From an uncultured Erysipelotrichales bacterium (GTDB lineage Bacteria > Bacillota_I > Bacilli_A > Erysipelotrichales > Coprobacillaceae): a DNA stretch of 12,648 nucleotides. The position numbers were made by a program, and so were the translations under genes. Below the pieces are notes generated by a model that ran no database searches, had not been told where the DNA came from, and saw only the letters and a list, made by a program, of their open reading frames with translations. The DNA lies in contig CAJUJC010000060.1 in NCBI GenBank assembly GCA_910586805.1, positions 1-12,648 on the forward strand. The letters run 5' to 3'. Shown here piece by piece: positions 1 through 6,792 of this stretch (position 1 is its first letter; every line of letters starts with the position of its first letter).

Positions 1-402
1 GAAATTAAGAATAAACATTTACCTATGATTAATGAATCTTATAAAGATTATATTCAGGATTCATATGATAAAGCAGCACAAATTCAGGCATATCGTCAAA
101 ATAGACCAGTAGAATTATCAGAATTATCTAAACGTGTAGACGGTGCAAGGGACGTTATCTATAAATTATATGATAACGTTCATAATTTGATTGTTACTGC
201 TGAAATGGTTGAAGAAGCAATTGTGTTTGGAAATCGTTTTCGTTCAACTTTCTTAGAAGTGAATACAGAATTAACGAAGGCTGAAGTTTTGTTTAGAAAT
301 GGTGAATATACAAAGGCTTTATCTACAGCTGTTGATATTATTGAAAAGATTCAACCTGGTTCTTATGAAGAATTAATTAAAAAATCTACTCAAAAGTCCT
401 AA
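1..402 (+). CDS. ezrA: Septation ring formation regulator EzrA, C-terminal part (5' end outside window)
   Basis: The reading frame is open from base 1, so this is the last 133 residues or so of a protein that begins upstream; the first ATG in view (25) is internal. EzrA is a membrane-anchored coiled-coil protein that acts at the FtsZ ring and in division/cell-wall coordination in low-GC Gram-positives; family members are about 560-580 aa. The visible part has the family's C-terminal signature: the HLP-type segment near the window edge, a helical stretch, the GNRFRS motif (the family usually has NRYRS), then the paired-helix end with LFRNGEYTKAL and the IQPGS near the terminus. No frameshift is seen. 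A terminator overlaps the stop codon, so the downstream pair is probably transcribed separately. The assignment rests on recognised C-terminal motifs only. Confidence 0.85.
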   Translation, partial: EIKNKHLPMINESYKDYIQDSYDKAAQIQAYRQNRPVELSELSKRVDGARDVIYKLYDNVHNLIVTAEMVEEAIVFGNRFRSTFLEVNTELTKAEVLFRNGEYTKALSTAVDIIEKIQPGSYEELIKKSTQKS

Positions 403-416
403 TTAAGGACTTTTTT
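392..416 (+). terminator. Intrinsic terminator of ezrA
   Basis: A 9-bp perfect stem (392-400 with 406-414) closes a 5-nt loop and runs into six T (411-416). The left arm contains the last ezrA codons and the stop codon starts at its last base, so terminator and gene end are fused. Confidence 0.8.
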
Positions 417-427
417 GGTGGAAAAAT

Positions 428-457
428 TTCATTGAACATGATATATATACATATAAT
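428..457 (+). promoter_or_regulatory. Putative vegetative promoter of the nifZ-thiI operon
   Basis: A perfect -10 hexamer TATAAT lies at 452-457, 19 nt before the start codon, right after the ezrA terminator. The -35 is weak: the best option at about 18 nt spacing is TTCATT (428-433), and TTGAAC (432-437) sits too close (14 nt). The assignment relies on the -10 and the position. Confidence 0.4.
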
Positions 458-475
458 GAAATAGGGAGGAAAGAT

Positions 476-1615
476 ATGATTTATTTAGATTATGTATCAA
501 CAACACCATTAAATAGTGAAGTGAATCGTATGTATCAGTCTTTATTAAATGATTATTTTGCAAATGCTGATTCTTTATACTCGCTAGGTATCCAAACAAG
601 TCGCTTGATGGAACAATCACGATACCATGTATCAAAATTATTAAATGTTTTACCACAAGAGTTGATTTTTACAAGCGGTGCTAGTGAATCGAATAGCACT
701 GCCATTAAGGGGTGTGCATTTCAGTACCAAAAAAGAGGAAAGCATATTATCACAAGTGTTATTGAACATTCTAGTGTTTATAATACATGTTTACAGTTAA
801 AGGATGTTTTTGGCTTTGATGTTGATTTTATTTCAGTAGATAGTCAAGGAAGAATTGATTTAAAAGAACTTGAATCAAAGATAAGAAAAGATACAATATT
901 AATTTCTATAATGTATGTCAGTAATGAAGTGGGGACAATACAGCCTATTGAGGAAGTAAGGAAACTTATTCAAAAAATAAATCCTCAAATTAAATTACAT
1001 GTTGATATGGTACAGGCTTTAGGAAAAATACCTGTGGATTTATCCATTGTTGATTATGCAAGTTTTTCAGCACATAAAATTTATGGATTAAAAGGAAGTG
1101 GTTTATTATATAAAAAAGAAAATGCTTCTTTGGTTCCATTGATTAATGGTGGACAACAGGAAAATCATATGCGTGGAGGAACTTCTAATACAGCGACTCA
1201 TACAATGTTTGCTAAAACATTACGTTTAGCTTTAGAAAATGCTAAGGAAAAATATGATCATGTGATGAAATTAAATCAATATGTAAGACAACAATTACAA
1301 AAGGAGGATGATATTGTTATTAATACTCCTGTTAGTCACTCTTCTCCTTATATATTAAATTTTTCATGTGTAGGATATAAACCAGAAGTGTTATTGCACG
1401 CATTAGAGGAAAAAGGATGTTATGTATCTACAAAGAGTACATGTTCATCTCATAAAAATGATGTCTCTCATACACTAGCAGCTATGCATTTATCTGATGA
1501 TATAGCAAGTAGTGCTATTCGTATTAGTTTTTCTCATCTAACAACACAACAAGAAGTTGAAGAATTTTTATATCATCTTCATCATATTTTAAAAACAATT
1601 AAGAAAACGAGGTAA
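476..1615 (+). CDS. nifZ: Cysteine desulfurase, NifS/IscS family (NifZ-type partner of ThiI)
   Basis: This PLP enzyme takes sulfur from cysteine, leaving alanine, and holds it as a persulfide for transfer. The 379-aa length is normal for the family. Visible motifs: N-terminal YLDY.STTP (1-11), TSGASES (66-72) in the PLP phosphate-binding area, EH at 97-98, NEVGTIQPI (150-158), HVDMVQ (175-180) and SAHK with the PLP lysine at 201. The catalytic cysteine is C323 in a short STCSS loop. Some positions are unusual: Y and VS where most relatives have N and AA in LDNAATTP, and S149-N150 where NN is common. An AGGGAGGA site (463-470) fixes the start. The gene sits 4 nt upstream of thiI, the B. subtilis nifZ-thiI arrangement, so its sulfur probably goes to tRNA 4-thiouridine rather than to general Fe-S assembly. 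The family is certain; the NifZ role comes from context. Confidence 0.88.
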   Translation: MIYLDYVSTTPLNSEVNRMYQSLLNDYFANADSLYSLGIQTSRLMEQSRYHVSKLLNVLPQELIFTSGASESNSTAIKGCAFQYQKRGKHIITSVIEHSSVYNTCLQLKDVFGFDVDFISVDSQGRIDLKELESKIRKDTILISIMYVSNEVGTIQPIEEVRKLIQKINPQIKLHVDMVQALGKIPVDLSIVDYASFSAHKIYGLKGSGLLYKKENASLVPLINGGQQENHMRGGTSNTATHTMFAKTLRLALENAKEKYDHVMKLNQYVRQQLQKEDDIVINTPVSHSSPYILNFSCVGYKPEVLLHALEEKGCYVSTKSTCSSHKNDVSHTLAAMHLSDDIASSAIRISFSHLTTQQEVEEFLYHLHHILKTIKKTR

Positions 1616-1619
1616 TGAA

Positions 1620-2816
1620 ATGGAATGTAATCATATATTGGTTCGCTTTGGTGAACTCACAACAAAAGGAAAAAATCGTAAAACTTTTATTAGAAAATTA
1701 TGTCATAATACAAAGGAAATATTAAATCAGTTTGAAAATTTGAAATATGAATTATCTTTTGATCGTATGTATATACTATTAAATGGAGAAGATCCAAAGG
1801 CTGTTTGTGACAAATTAAAAACAGTCTTTGGTATTCATTCATTTTCATTATGTTATAAAGTTGAAAGTGATTTAGAAAAAATAAAAAATGTTTGTTTACA
1901 AGTTATTGAAAATAATGATGGACATACTTTTAAGATTGATACCAAAAGAAATGATAAAGATTTTCCACTTCTTTCTCATGATATCAATAGAGCTATTGCT
2001 GGACATATTTTTCATCACACAACAAAAGAATTGAAAGTAGATGTTCACCATCCTGAAATTTTAGTAAAGGTTGAGTTAAGAAAAGAATGTACATATGTTA
2101 TGGATAATGTCATCATGGGTGCTGGAGGATATCCTGTTGGTATTGGTGGCAAAGCATTATTAATGTTATCAGGAGGAATTGATTCTCCAGTTGCAGGATA
2201 TTTGACATTGAAAAGAGGAGTGGACATTGAATGCATCCATTATGCTTCACCACCTTATACAAATGAATTGGCTCGTGAAAAAGTGTTAGATTTAGTAGAT
2301 GTTTTAAAACATTATACACATGGAAGAATTGTTGTTCATATTGTTCCTTTTACTGATTTGCAATTAAAAGTTTATGAACATTGTCATGAAAGTTATGCAA
2401 TGACTGTGATGAGAAGAATGATGTATAGAATTGCTGAAAAAGTTGCACAAAAAAATAATTGTTTAGCTATTGTGAATGGAGAAAGTATTGGACAAGTTGC
2501 TTCTCAAACATTAGAAAGTATGTCAGTTATTAATAGTGTGATTACAACGCCAGTTTTACGTCCAGTTGCTTGTATGGATAAATTAGAAATTATTAAAATT
2601 GCTGAAAAAATTGGTACATATGATATTTCAATAAGACCTCATGAAGATTGTTGTACAATCTTTACACCAAAACAACCAGCAACAAAGCCAAAAAGCTATA
2701 AAGCAGAAAGTTTTGAAAAAGAATGGGATTTTGAAACAATGGTTAATGAATGTGTGGAAAACGTTGAAACAATCGTGGTAGATATGCAATACAAAAAAAA
2801 TGACGAATTATTTTAA
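1620..2816 (+). CDS. thiI: tRNA 4-thiouridine synthase ThiI (rhodanese-less type)
   Basis: ThiI adenylates U8 of tRNA and replaces its oxygen with sulfur, giving the near-UV-sensing base s4U. The 398 residues show the expected order: an N-terminal ferredoxin-like domain (about 1-58), a THUMP RNA-binding domain (about 60-165), then the PP-loop ATPase with SGGIDSP at 184-190. NGESIGQVASQT (286-297) and the PHEDCCTIFTPKQPATKPK block (340-358, cysteines 344-345) are family hallmarks. The protein ends soon after, so the rhodanese domain of the E. coli form is absent; such short forms take sulfur directly from a dedicated desulfurase, matching the upstream neighbour. The GAGGT ribosome site (1609-1613) overlaps the upstream stop codon, and the 4-nt gap suggests translational coupling. 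No strong terminator follows the gene. Confidence 0.93.
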   Translation: MECNHILVRFGELTTKGKNRKTFIRKLCHNTKEILNQFENLKYELSFDRMYILLNGEDPKAVCDKLKTVFGIHSFSLCYKVESDLEKIKNVCLQVIENNDGHTFKIDTKRNDKDFPLLSHDINRAIAGHIFHHTTKELKVDVHHPEILVKVELRKECTYVMDNVIMGAGGYPVGIGGKALLMLSGGIDSPVAGYLTLKRGVDIECIHYASPPYTNELAREKVLDLVDVLKHYTHGRIVVHIVPFTDLQLKVYEHCHESYAMTVMRRMMYRIAEKVAQKNNCLAIVNGESIGQVASQTLESMSVINSVITTPVLRPVACMDKLEIIKIAEKIGTYDISIRPHEDCCTIFTPKQPATKPKSYKAESFEKEWDFETMVNECVENVETIVVDMQYKKNDELF

Positions 2817-2823
2817 TTTTTTT

Positions 2824-2852
2824 GAATAATTATCATCTTATGGCACAAACTA
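2824..2852 (+). promoter_or_regulatory. Sigma-G-type forespore promoter of the SASP gene
   Basis: The -35-like GAATA (2824-2828) fits the sigma-G pattern GHATR. After exactly 17 nt comes CAAACTA (2846-2852), six of seven bases of the CATACTA-type -10. The predicted start near 2859 leaves a leader of only about 16 nt, just enough for the Shine-Dalgarno site. A gene for a SASP is the classic forespore target, so site and gene support each other. Confidence 0.65.
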
Positions 2853-2860
2853 ATTGTGTC

Positions 2861-2868
2861 AGGAGGTG
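2861..2868 (+). promoter_or_regulatory. Ribosome binding site that fixes the SASP start
   Basis: AGGAGGTG is a near-perfect Shine-Dalgarno site 6 nt before ATG 2875. An in-frame TTG at 2854 lies upstream of it and would make the site part of the coding region, so 2875 is the real start. Confidence 0.9.
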
Positions 2869-2874
2869 AAAGTT

Positions 2875-3081
2875 ATGAATAACACAAGTAAAAACAAATT
2901 AGTCGTTCCTGGTGCTCAAAATGCTATCGACCAAATGAAATACGAAATCGCTAACGAATTTGGTGTTAATTTAGGACCTGATGCAACTTCTCGTGCTAAC
3001 GGATCTGTTGGTGGTGAAATCACTAAGAGATTAGTTCAAATGGGACAAAACCAAATCGCTGGTAGACAATCTAATCAATAA
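2875..3081 (+). CDS. Alpha/beta-type small acid-soluble spore protein (SASP)
   Basis: This 68-aa protein coats and protects DNA in dormant spores and is broken down for amino acids at germination. The germination protease (GPR) recognition site is complete: KYEIANEFGV at residues 22-31, with the expected cut between E24 and I25. The second DNA-binding block, with TSRANGSVGGEITKRLV, follows at about 41-57. Length and composition are standard. Codon use is distinctive: AAC, ATC and TAC are common here while flanking genes mostly use the T-ending forms, which fits a very highly expressed gene. It forms its own unit, with a sigma-G-like promoter just upstream and a strong terminator 6 nt after the stop. 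It is strong evidence that the organism, or a recent ancestor, makes spores. Which SASP paralogue it is cannot be told. Confidence 0.96.
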   Translation: MNNTSKNKLVVPGAQNAIDQMKYEIANEFGVNLGPDATSRANGSVGGEITKRLVQMGQNQIAGRQSNQ

Positions 3082-3087
3082 GATATG

Positions 3088-3127
3088 AAATCCTATTCAT
3101 AAATTCCTTATGAATAGGATTTTCTTT
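3088..3127 (+). terminator. Intrinsic terminator of the SASP gene
   Basis: A perfect 15-bp stem (3088-3102 with 3108-3122) with a 5-nt loop is followed by a T-rich run (3120-3128, one C). It is the longest stem in the window and isolates the SASP gene from ackA. Confidence 0.88.
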
Positions 3128-3156
3128 TAAAAAAATAAACACTTTTCAATTTCCTG

Positions 3157-3185
3157 TTGAGTTCTTGTATTATTTTATGTAAAAT
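3157..3185 (+). promoter_or_regulatory. Sigma-A-type promoter of ackA
   Basis: TTGAGT (3157-3162, four of six bases) and TAAAAT (3180-3185, five of six) are separated by the ideal 17 nt. The predicted start near 3192 leaves a leader of about 25 nt containing AGGAGG (3201-3206). Confidence 0.65.
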
Positions 3186-3216
3186 AGGAATAGTTATTGT
3201 AGGAGGATGAAAAAAT

Positions 3217-4410
3217 ATGACAAAAGTTATGGCTGTTAACGCTGGAAGTTCTTCATTAAAATTCCAATTATTCAATATGCCAAGTGAAGAAGTTATTACT
3301 TCAGGAATTGTAGAAAGAATTGGGTTAGATGAAGGTATTTTTACGATTAAATATAATGGAGAAAAGAAAACAACAAAATGCCCAATCCCTGATCATCAAA
3401 TTGCTGTTGATATGTTATTAAAAGCACTTGTTGAAGAAGGTGTTGTTAAAGAATTAAAAGAAATCAATGCTGTTGGACATCGTATTGTTCATGGTGGTGA
3501 ATATTTTAATGATAGTGCTGTTGTTAATGAAGATGTTGTAAATAAAGTAGAAGAATTATGTGAATTAGCACCATTACATAATCCTGCACACTTAGTAGGA
3601 TATCGTGCTTTTAAAGCAGCTTTACCTGGTGTTGAACATGTTTTTACATTTGATACTGCTTTCCATCAAACATTAGATAAAGAAATGTATTTATATCCAT
3701 TACCAATGGAATATTATACTGATTTAAAAGTAAGAAGATATGGTGCTCATGGAACAAGTCATAAATATGTTTCTGAACAAGCTATTGATATGTTGGGAAA
3801 TCCAAGTGAATCAAAAGTTATCGTTTGTCACTTAGGAAATGGTGCAAGTTTATCTGCTGTAAAAAATGGAAAATGTATTGATACATCAATGGGATTCACA
3901 CCACTTGCTGGTGTTATGATGGGAACTCGTTGTGGTGATGTTGATCCATCAATTATGCCTTATTTATGTAATAAGTTAGGAAAAAGTGCTGATGAAATGT
4001 TAGAAATCTACAACAAAAAATCAGGTATGTTAGGTGTTTCTAAAATTTCTTCAGATTCAAGAGATATTGAAGATGCATACTATGCAGGAAATCAAGTCGC
4101 TATTGATACAAGTTTATTATATGCTCGTATTGTATCTAAATTTATTGGTTCTTATTATGTAGAGTTAGGTGGATGTGATGCAATTGCATTTACTGCTGGA
4201 TTAGGTGAAAATGCTGCTTATTTAAGAACTTTAATTATCAAAGATATTGAAGAAGCGCTTGGTGCTCAACTTGATGAAGAAGCAAATAAAGTCAGAAGTG
4301 GAGAAAACAGAGTCATTTCTACTGAGGATTCAAAAATAAAAGTCATGATTATTCCAACAAATGAAGAAGTTATGATTGCAAGGGATACAGTAAGATTGTT
4401 AGGTTTATAA
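3217..4410 (+). CDS. ackA: Acetate kinase
   Basis: This cytosolic enzyme interconverts acetyl phosphate + ADP and acetate + ATP; in a fermenter it is the ATP-forming last step of acetate production. The 397-aa length is normal. All key motifs are present: VNAGSSSLKFQLF (7-19, with N8), GHRIVHGGE (87-95, R89), FTFDTAFH (143-150, D146), YGAHGTSHK (175-183, H178), HLGNGASLS (205-213), MGTRCGDVDP (235-244, R238), FTAGLGENA (325-333) and TNEEVMIARD (381-390, E383). These match the catalytic Asn, Arg, Asp, His, Arg and Glu known from the Methanosarcina enzyme. AGGAGG at 3201-3206 supports the start. The gene stands alone between its own promoter and terminator. Phosphotransacetylase (pta), often its partner, is not adjacent. 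Confidence 0.97.
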   Translation: MTKVMAVNAGSSSLKFQLFNMPSEEVITSGIVERIGLDEGIFTIKYNGEKKTTKCPIPDHQIAVDMLLKALVEEGVVKELKEINAVGHRIVHGGEYFNDSAVVNEDVVNKVEELCELAPLHNPAHLVGYRAFKAALPGVEHVFTFDTAFHQTLDKEMYLYPLPMEYYTDLKVRRYGAHGTSHKYVSEQAIDMLGNPSESKVIVCHLGNGASLSAVKNGKCIDTSMGFTPLAGVMMGTRCGDVDPSIMPYLCNKLGKSADEMLEIYNKKSGMLGVSKISSDSRDIEDAYYAGNQVAIDTSLLYARIVSKFIGSYYVELGGCDAIAFTAGLGENAAYLRTLIIKDIEEALGAQLDEEANKVRSGENRVISTEDSKIKVMIIPTNEEVMIARDTVRLLGL

Positions 4411-4415
4411 AATAG

Positions 4416-4441
4416 AAGAGTTGGTTTTCAACTCTTTTTTT
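4416..4441 (+). terminator. Intrinsic terminator of ackA
   Basis: An 8-bp perfect stem (4416-4423 with 4429-4436), a 5-nt loop and a T tract running to 4441 begin 5 nt after the ackA stop codon. Confidence 0.85.
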
Positions 4442-4453
4442 ATTATAGTGTAT

Positions 4454-4517
4454 TTGAGATTGATTTTTTGCATCTAAATATAATATAAATGACTTTATTA
4501 TTACATATATGTATAAT
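4454..4517 (+). promoter_or_regulatory. Promoter region of the LytTR operon (two candidate promoters, one palindrome)
   Basis: Candidate 1 is ATGACT (4489-4494), a 17-nt spacer and a perfect TATAAT (4512-4517), giving a very short leader. Candidate 2 is TTGAGA (4454-4459) with a perfect TATAAT (4479-4484) at a long 19-nt spacing. A 12-bp perfect palindrome, TACATATATGTA (4502-4513), touches the downstream -10 and could be an operator, though such AT palindromes arise easily by chance. No clear pair of LytTR-box direct repeats was recognised. Confidence 0.45.
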
Positions 4518-4528
4518 TATAAATGAAA

Positions 4529-4537
4529 GGGGAGGTG
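4529..4537 (+). promoter_or_regulatory. Ribosome binding site that fixes the start of the 7-TM protein
   Basis: GGGGAGGTG is a strong Shine-Dalgarno site ending 3 nt before ATG 4541, with its AGG core about 5-8 nt away. The in-frame ATG at 4523 lies upstream of this site and has no site of its own, so 4541 is preferred. Confidence 0.8.
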
Positions 4538-4540
4538 TTT

Positions 4541-5842
4541 ATGGGATTAGGATTAATTGCTTTAGGTTTTATTTTTCTTGAAGGTTTACAAGTTAGCATA
4601 AATTCTTTTACACTCATTCCTGAATATGTTTCTTTTATGATTATACTCATAGGGCTGCTTTGTATAAGAAAAAGAAAAATCATTAAATCTTTAAATATAG
4701 CAAGCATATTTACTTTTGTATTATTTTGTTTATTGTTTATACCAATTTTTACAATGTTTGATTTCTTTATATTATTGATGTTTTATATCATTTTGTTTTA
4801 TGGCATATATCAATTAACTGGAAATATATATACAAAAAAATATTATATTTTATTTATAATTGTTTATATTGGAATTTCATTATATAGTTCCTTTGGTACT
4901 CAATATATTGTTTATGGATTTGTTTTATTAGCTGTGAAAATAGTATTGGTGTACATTATTGCATATCATTGGTATAAAGATAATAGAGTTCTAGATGAAG
5001 TTTATGAAATGAATAGTGTAGAACATCAATATAATATTTCTACAAAAACATTATTATTTACTCTTGTTGCAAGTTTGGTAGCTATTATTCTTATTCAAGA
5101 ACCATTGATGAATCAAATTGAAAAAAATAAAGTTATTCAAAAAAGTTGGTATGGAGAAATTGAAGGTAAAGTTATTGTAGAAAGAATATGGGTGAGACAA
5201 TCTAGAGGTCTTATTCAAGAAGTGGAGTGGAGTAGGCCATGTATTTGGATCAACCAGTCTGATTTTAATCAATCCCAATACTACTCATTATCATTTTTAG
5301 ATAATGAAATAAGTTATAATGAAATAGTTAAAGAAGATAACTCAGATGATTATTTTATAGGAAAACGAGATGGATATTGTTATCTTTCATATAAGGATTT
5401 TGATATGGATTGGGAACCGTTAATAAATAAAAAGAATTGGGATATGGATATCCAATTATTTGATGAAAATAAACAACTTGTCAACTGTTATAAGATTCAT
5501 CTTTCTACAGAAACTCCATATATTGAATATGGTTATAAAGATAATGAAGTTCAAATAGAAAATTTGCAAATTTATGATGGATTTATAATGAATTCAGGTC
5601 AAGTGACAGTGGATAAGCAATATGAAAACTATCGTTTGTGTATGAGCGGTAATAAAGAATTAAATAAAGATACCTTTTATTGGCTAGATATTTCTGTAAG
5701 TAATCCTCAAGTAATGAGAAATTATATTATTTATAAAGAAAGATATACACATATTTATATAGGTGAATTACCAAATTACTATATCCATATTATTGATGAA
5801 AATAACCAGTGTGTTAAAACGATACAGGTGGAAAGACAATGA
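4541..5842 (+). CDS. Membrane protein of unknown function, 7 TM helices plus large outside domain
   Basis: I do not recognise a named family for the whole protein. The 433 residues start with about seven hydrophobic helices (roughly 1-18, 28-41, 53-71, 72-91, 101-117, 122-142, 170-187). The basic patch at 42-49 and the charged loop 142-169 should face the cytoplasm, which puts the C-terminal 245 residues outside. That outside part is rich in Trp, Tyr, Asp and Asn and looks beta-rich; no catalytic motif was found. The first 42 residues resemble a two-helix hairpin with a central LIPEY turn seen at the start of many Firmicute membrane proteins (the usual turn is LPDF). The stop overlaps the next start by 4 nt (ATGA), so it is made together with a LytTR regulator. 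A sensor or surface-stress role is inferred from topology and context only. Confidence 0.75.
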   Translation: MGLGLIALGFIFLEGLQVSINSFTLIPEYVSFMIILIGLLCIRKRKIIKSLNIASIFTFVLFCLLFIPIFTMFDFFILLMFYIILFYGIYQLTGNIYTKKYYILFIIVYIGISLYSSFGTQYIVYGFVLLAVKIVLVYIIAYHWYKDNRVLDEVYEMNSVEHQYNISTKTLLFTLVASLVAIILIQEPLMNQIEKNKVIQKSWYGEIEGKVIVERIWVRQSRGLIQEVEWSRPCIWINQSDFNQSQYYSLSFLDNEISYNEIVKEDNSDDYFIGKRDGYCYLSYKDFDMDWEPLINKKNWDMDIQLFDENKQLVNCYKIHLSTETPYIEYGYKDNEVQIENLQIYDGFIMNSGQVTVDKQYENYRLCMSGNKELNKDTFYWLDISVSNPQVMRNYIIYKERYTHIYIGELPNYYIHIIDENNQCVKTIQVERQ

Positions 5843-6348
5843 AATTAATATGTCATTCATATCATGAAAAAGAATTACTAGAGATATTAAAAGATTATAT
5901 GGATATAGATATAGTATTGGTTGAAAAAGGAAGAAATTATGAGGGATTGGCTTATTTGTTTGATGAAGAGCATATCCATGAGCTTATTCAATATTTAGAA
6001 AAATTGAAGTTAAAAAGGAATATTGTTGGATATAAACATAAAAGAATGTATTTGATTTCTATTGATGATATTGAATATATAGAGGGATTTTCTAAAGAAT
6101 GTTATATTCATACACTTGATGATGAATATCAAAGCGAATATAAACTGTATGAATTAGAAGACATGTTACAAGGCACATCATTTATAAGAATTAACAAATC
6201 TATGTTAGTCAACTTATTTTTTATTGATTACATTTTAACAGAAGCTAATATGAAATATGGACTATATATGAGATCTCATATAAAACTGACTTTAAATCGT
6301 AAATATGTTTTAACATTTAAACAGAAGATTGGAAAGAGGAGAAAATGA
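5839..6348 (+). CDS. LytTR-domain DNA-binding regulator without receiver domain
   Basis: This 169-aa protein has a short N-terminal domain (about 1-55) of the kind seen in stand-alone LytTR regulators, including LVEKGRNYEGLAYLFDE. A LytTR DNA-binding domain follows (about 60-165). The domain's signature is clear: YLISIDDIEYIEGFSKECYI (71-90), FIRINKSMLVNL (115-126) and the end strand LNRKYVLTFKQK (152-163). No phospho-acceptor receiver is present, so it is not a normal two-component response regulator. It overlaps both neighbours by 4 nt; AGGTGG (5826-5831) serves as its ribosome site. Small LytTR proteins encoded beside small membrane proteins are known as LytTR regulatory systems (HdrRM and BrsRM of Streptococcus mutans), where the membrane protein holds the activator inactive. 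By analogy it probably regulates its own operon. Targets are unknown. Confidence 0.88.
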   Translation: MKLICHSYHEKELLEILKDYMDIDIVLVEKGRNYEGLAYLFDEEHIHELIQYLEKLKLKRNIVGYKHKRMYLISIDDIEYIEGFSKECYIHTLDDEYQSEYKLYELEDMLQGTSFIRINKSMLVNLFFIDYILTEANMKYGLYMRSHIKLTLNRKYVLTFKQKIGKRRK

Positions 6349-6707
6349 TGAAGGAAAAATTAGGAATAAGATTTTTGACACAATTAATAGCTTATTGTTT
6401 TTTAATATTTGTATTGAGTCATGGTTATTTTTTTGAAATCAGTTTATTAACTTTCCTTTATATTTTCGTTTTGGCTTTGATTTCAACAATATTTTTAGAA
6501 TGTTTTGATAGATTATTTGTGAAAATGATAAATTATGAAAGGTGGATTGTTGGAATAGGTATCCTTTTACAAATGTTGATTTATTATATAGGAACATACT
6601 ATTTATTTATTGTTATTGGATATTTATTTATAATTATGGTAAAAGATATGTATAGGATTGGAAATATGCAAAAGTCTTTGAAGAATTTTCAGCAGGAATA
6701 TGAATAA
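6345..6707 (+). CDS. Small 4-TM membrane protein, likely DUF3021-like partner of the LytTR regulator
   Basis: The 120-aa protein has four hydrophobic segments (about 10-26, 31-52, 66-82, 83-99) and a charged C-terminal tail (100-120), KDMYRIGNMQKSLKNFQQEYE-like, that should lie in the cytoplasm. Size, four helices and position right after a LytTR gene fit the DUF3021-type proteins often paired with such regulators, but sequence resemblance is weak and I hold the family name loosely. The first ATG (6345) overlaps the LytTR stop; the next codon is also ATG (6348) and is better spaced (6 nt) from AGGAG (6337-6341), so translation may start there, one residue shorter. By analogy with HdrM/BrsM it may act as a membrane inhibitor or signal receiver for the regulator. 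A terminator follows at once. Confidence 0.72.
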   Translation: MMKEKLGIRFLTQLIAYCFLIFVLSHGYFFEISLLTFLYIFVLALISTIFLECFDRLFVKMINYERWIVGIGILLQMLIYYIGTYYLFIVIGYLFIIMVKDMYRIGNMQKSLKNFQQEYE

Positions 6708-6709
6708 AG

Positions 6710-6741
6710 AAAAGGTTTAATGATACAAACCTTTTTCTTTT
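6710..6741 (+). terminator. Intrinsic terminator of the LytTR operon
   Basis: A 9-bp perfect stem (6710-6718 with 6727-6735), an 8-nt loop and a T-rich tail to 6741 begin 3 nt after the last stop codon of the operon. Confidence 0.8.
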
Positions 6742-6761
6742 AGTTCATATTCTCTTCATTA

Positions 6762-6770
6762 TGTGATAAT
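6762..6770 (+). promoter_or_regulatory. Putative extended -10 promoter of the nrnA-like operon
   Basis: TGTGATAAT (6762-6770) combines the TGn extension with a five-of-six -10 hexamer. No good -35 is found 16-18 nt upstream, as is common for extended -10 promoters. The predicted start near 6777 would give a leader of only about 16 nt. It is the only candidate between the upstream terminator and the gene. Confidence 0.45.
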
Positions 6771-6777
6771 ATGATAG

Positions 6778-6786
6778 AAGTAGGTG
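6778..6786 (+). promoter_or_regulatory. Ribosome binding site that fixes the nrnA-like start
   Basis: AAGTAGGTG matches the ideal AAGGAGGTG at eight of nine bases and lies 6 nt before ATG 6793. The in-frame GTG at 6784 is part of this site, so it is not the start. Confidence 0.75.
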
Positions 6787-6792
6787 ATAATT

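Noticed and set aside
429..656. 75-codon minus-strand open frame across the nifZ start
   Set aside because: It overlaps a well-supported plus-strand gene and its ribosome site, and shows no family features.
2804..2834. AT hairpin after thiI as a terminator
   Set aside because: AATTATT and AATAATT can pair, but the stem is A/T only and no T tract follows it; the T run lies inside the loop.
2843..2859. Small CACAA/TTGTG dyad over the SASP -10 as an operator
   Set aside because: Only five clean base pairs, and the bases are better explained by the sigma-G-like -10 and the leader.
2854..2874. TTG-initiated extension of the SASP gene
   Set aside because: The extension would translate the Shine-Dalgarno site itself; ATG 2875 is ideally spaced and gives the normal family N-terminus.
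4523..4540. Upstream ATG for the 7-TM protein
   Set aside because: The six extra codons contain the strong GGGGAGGTG site, which is placed for ATG 4541.
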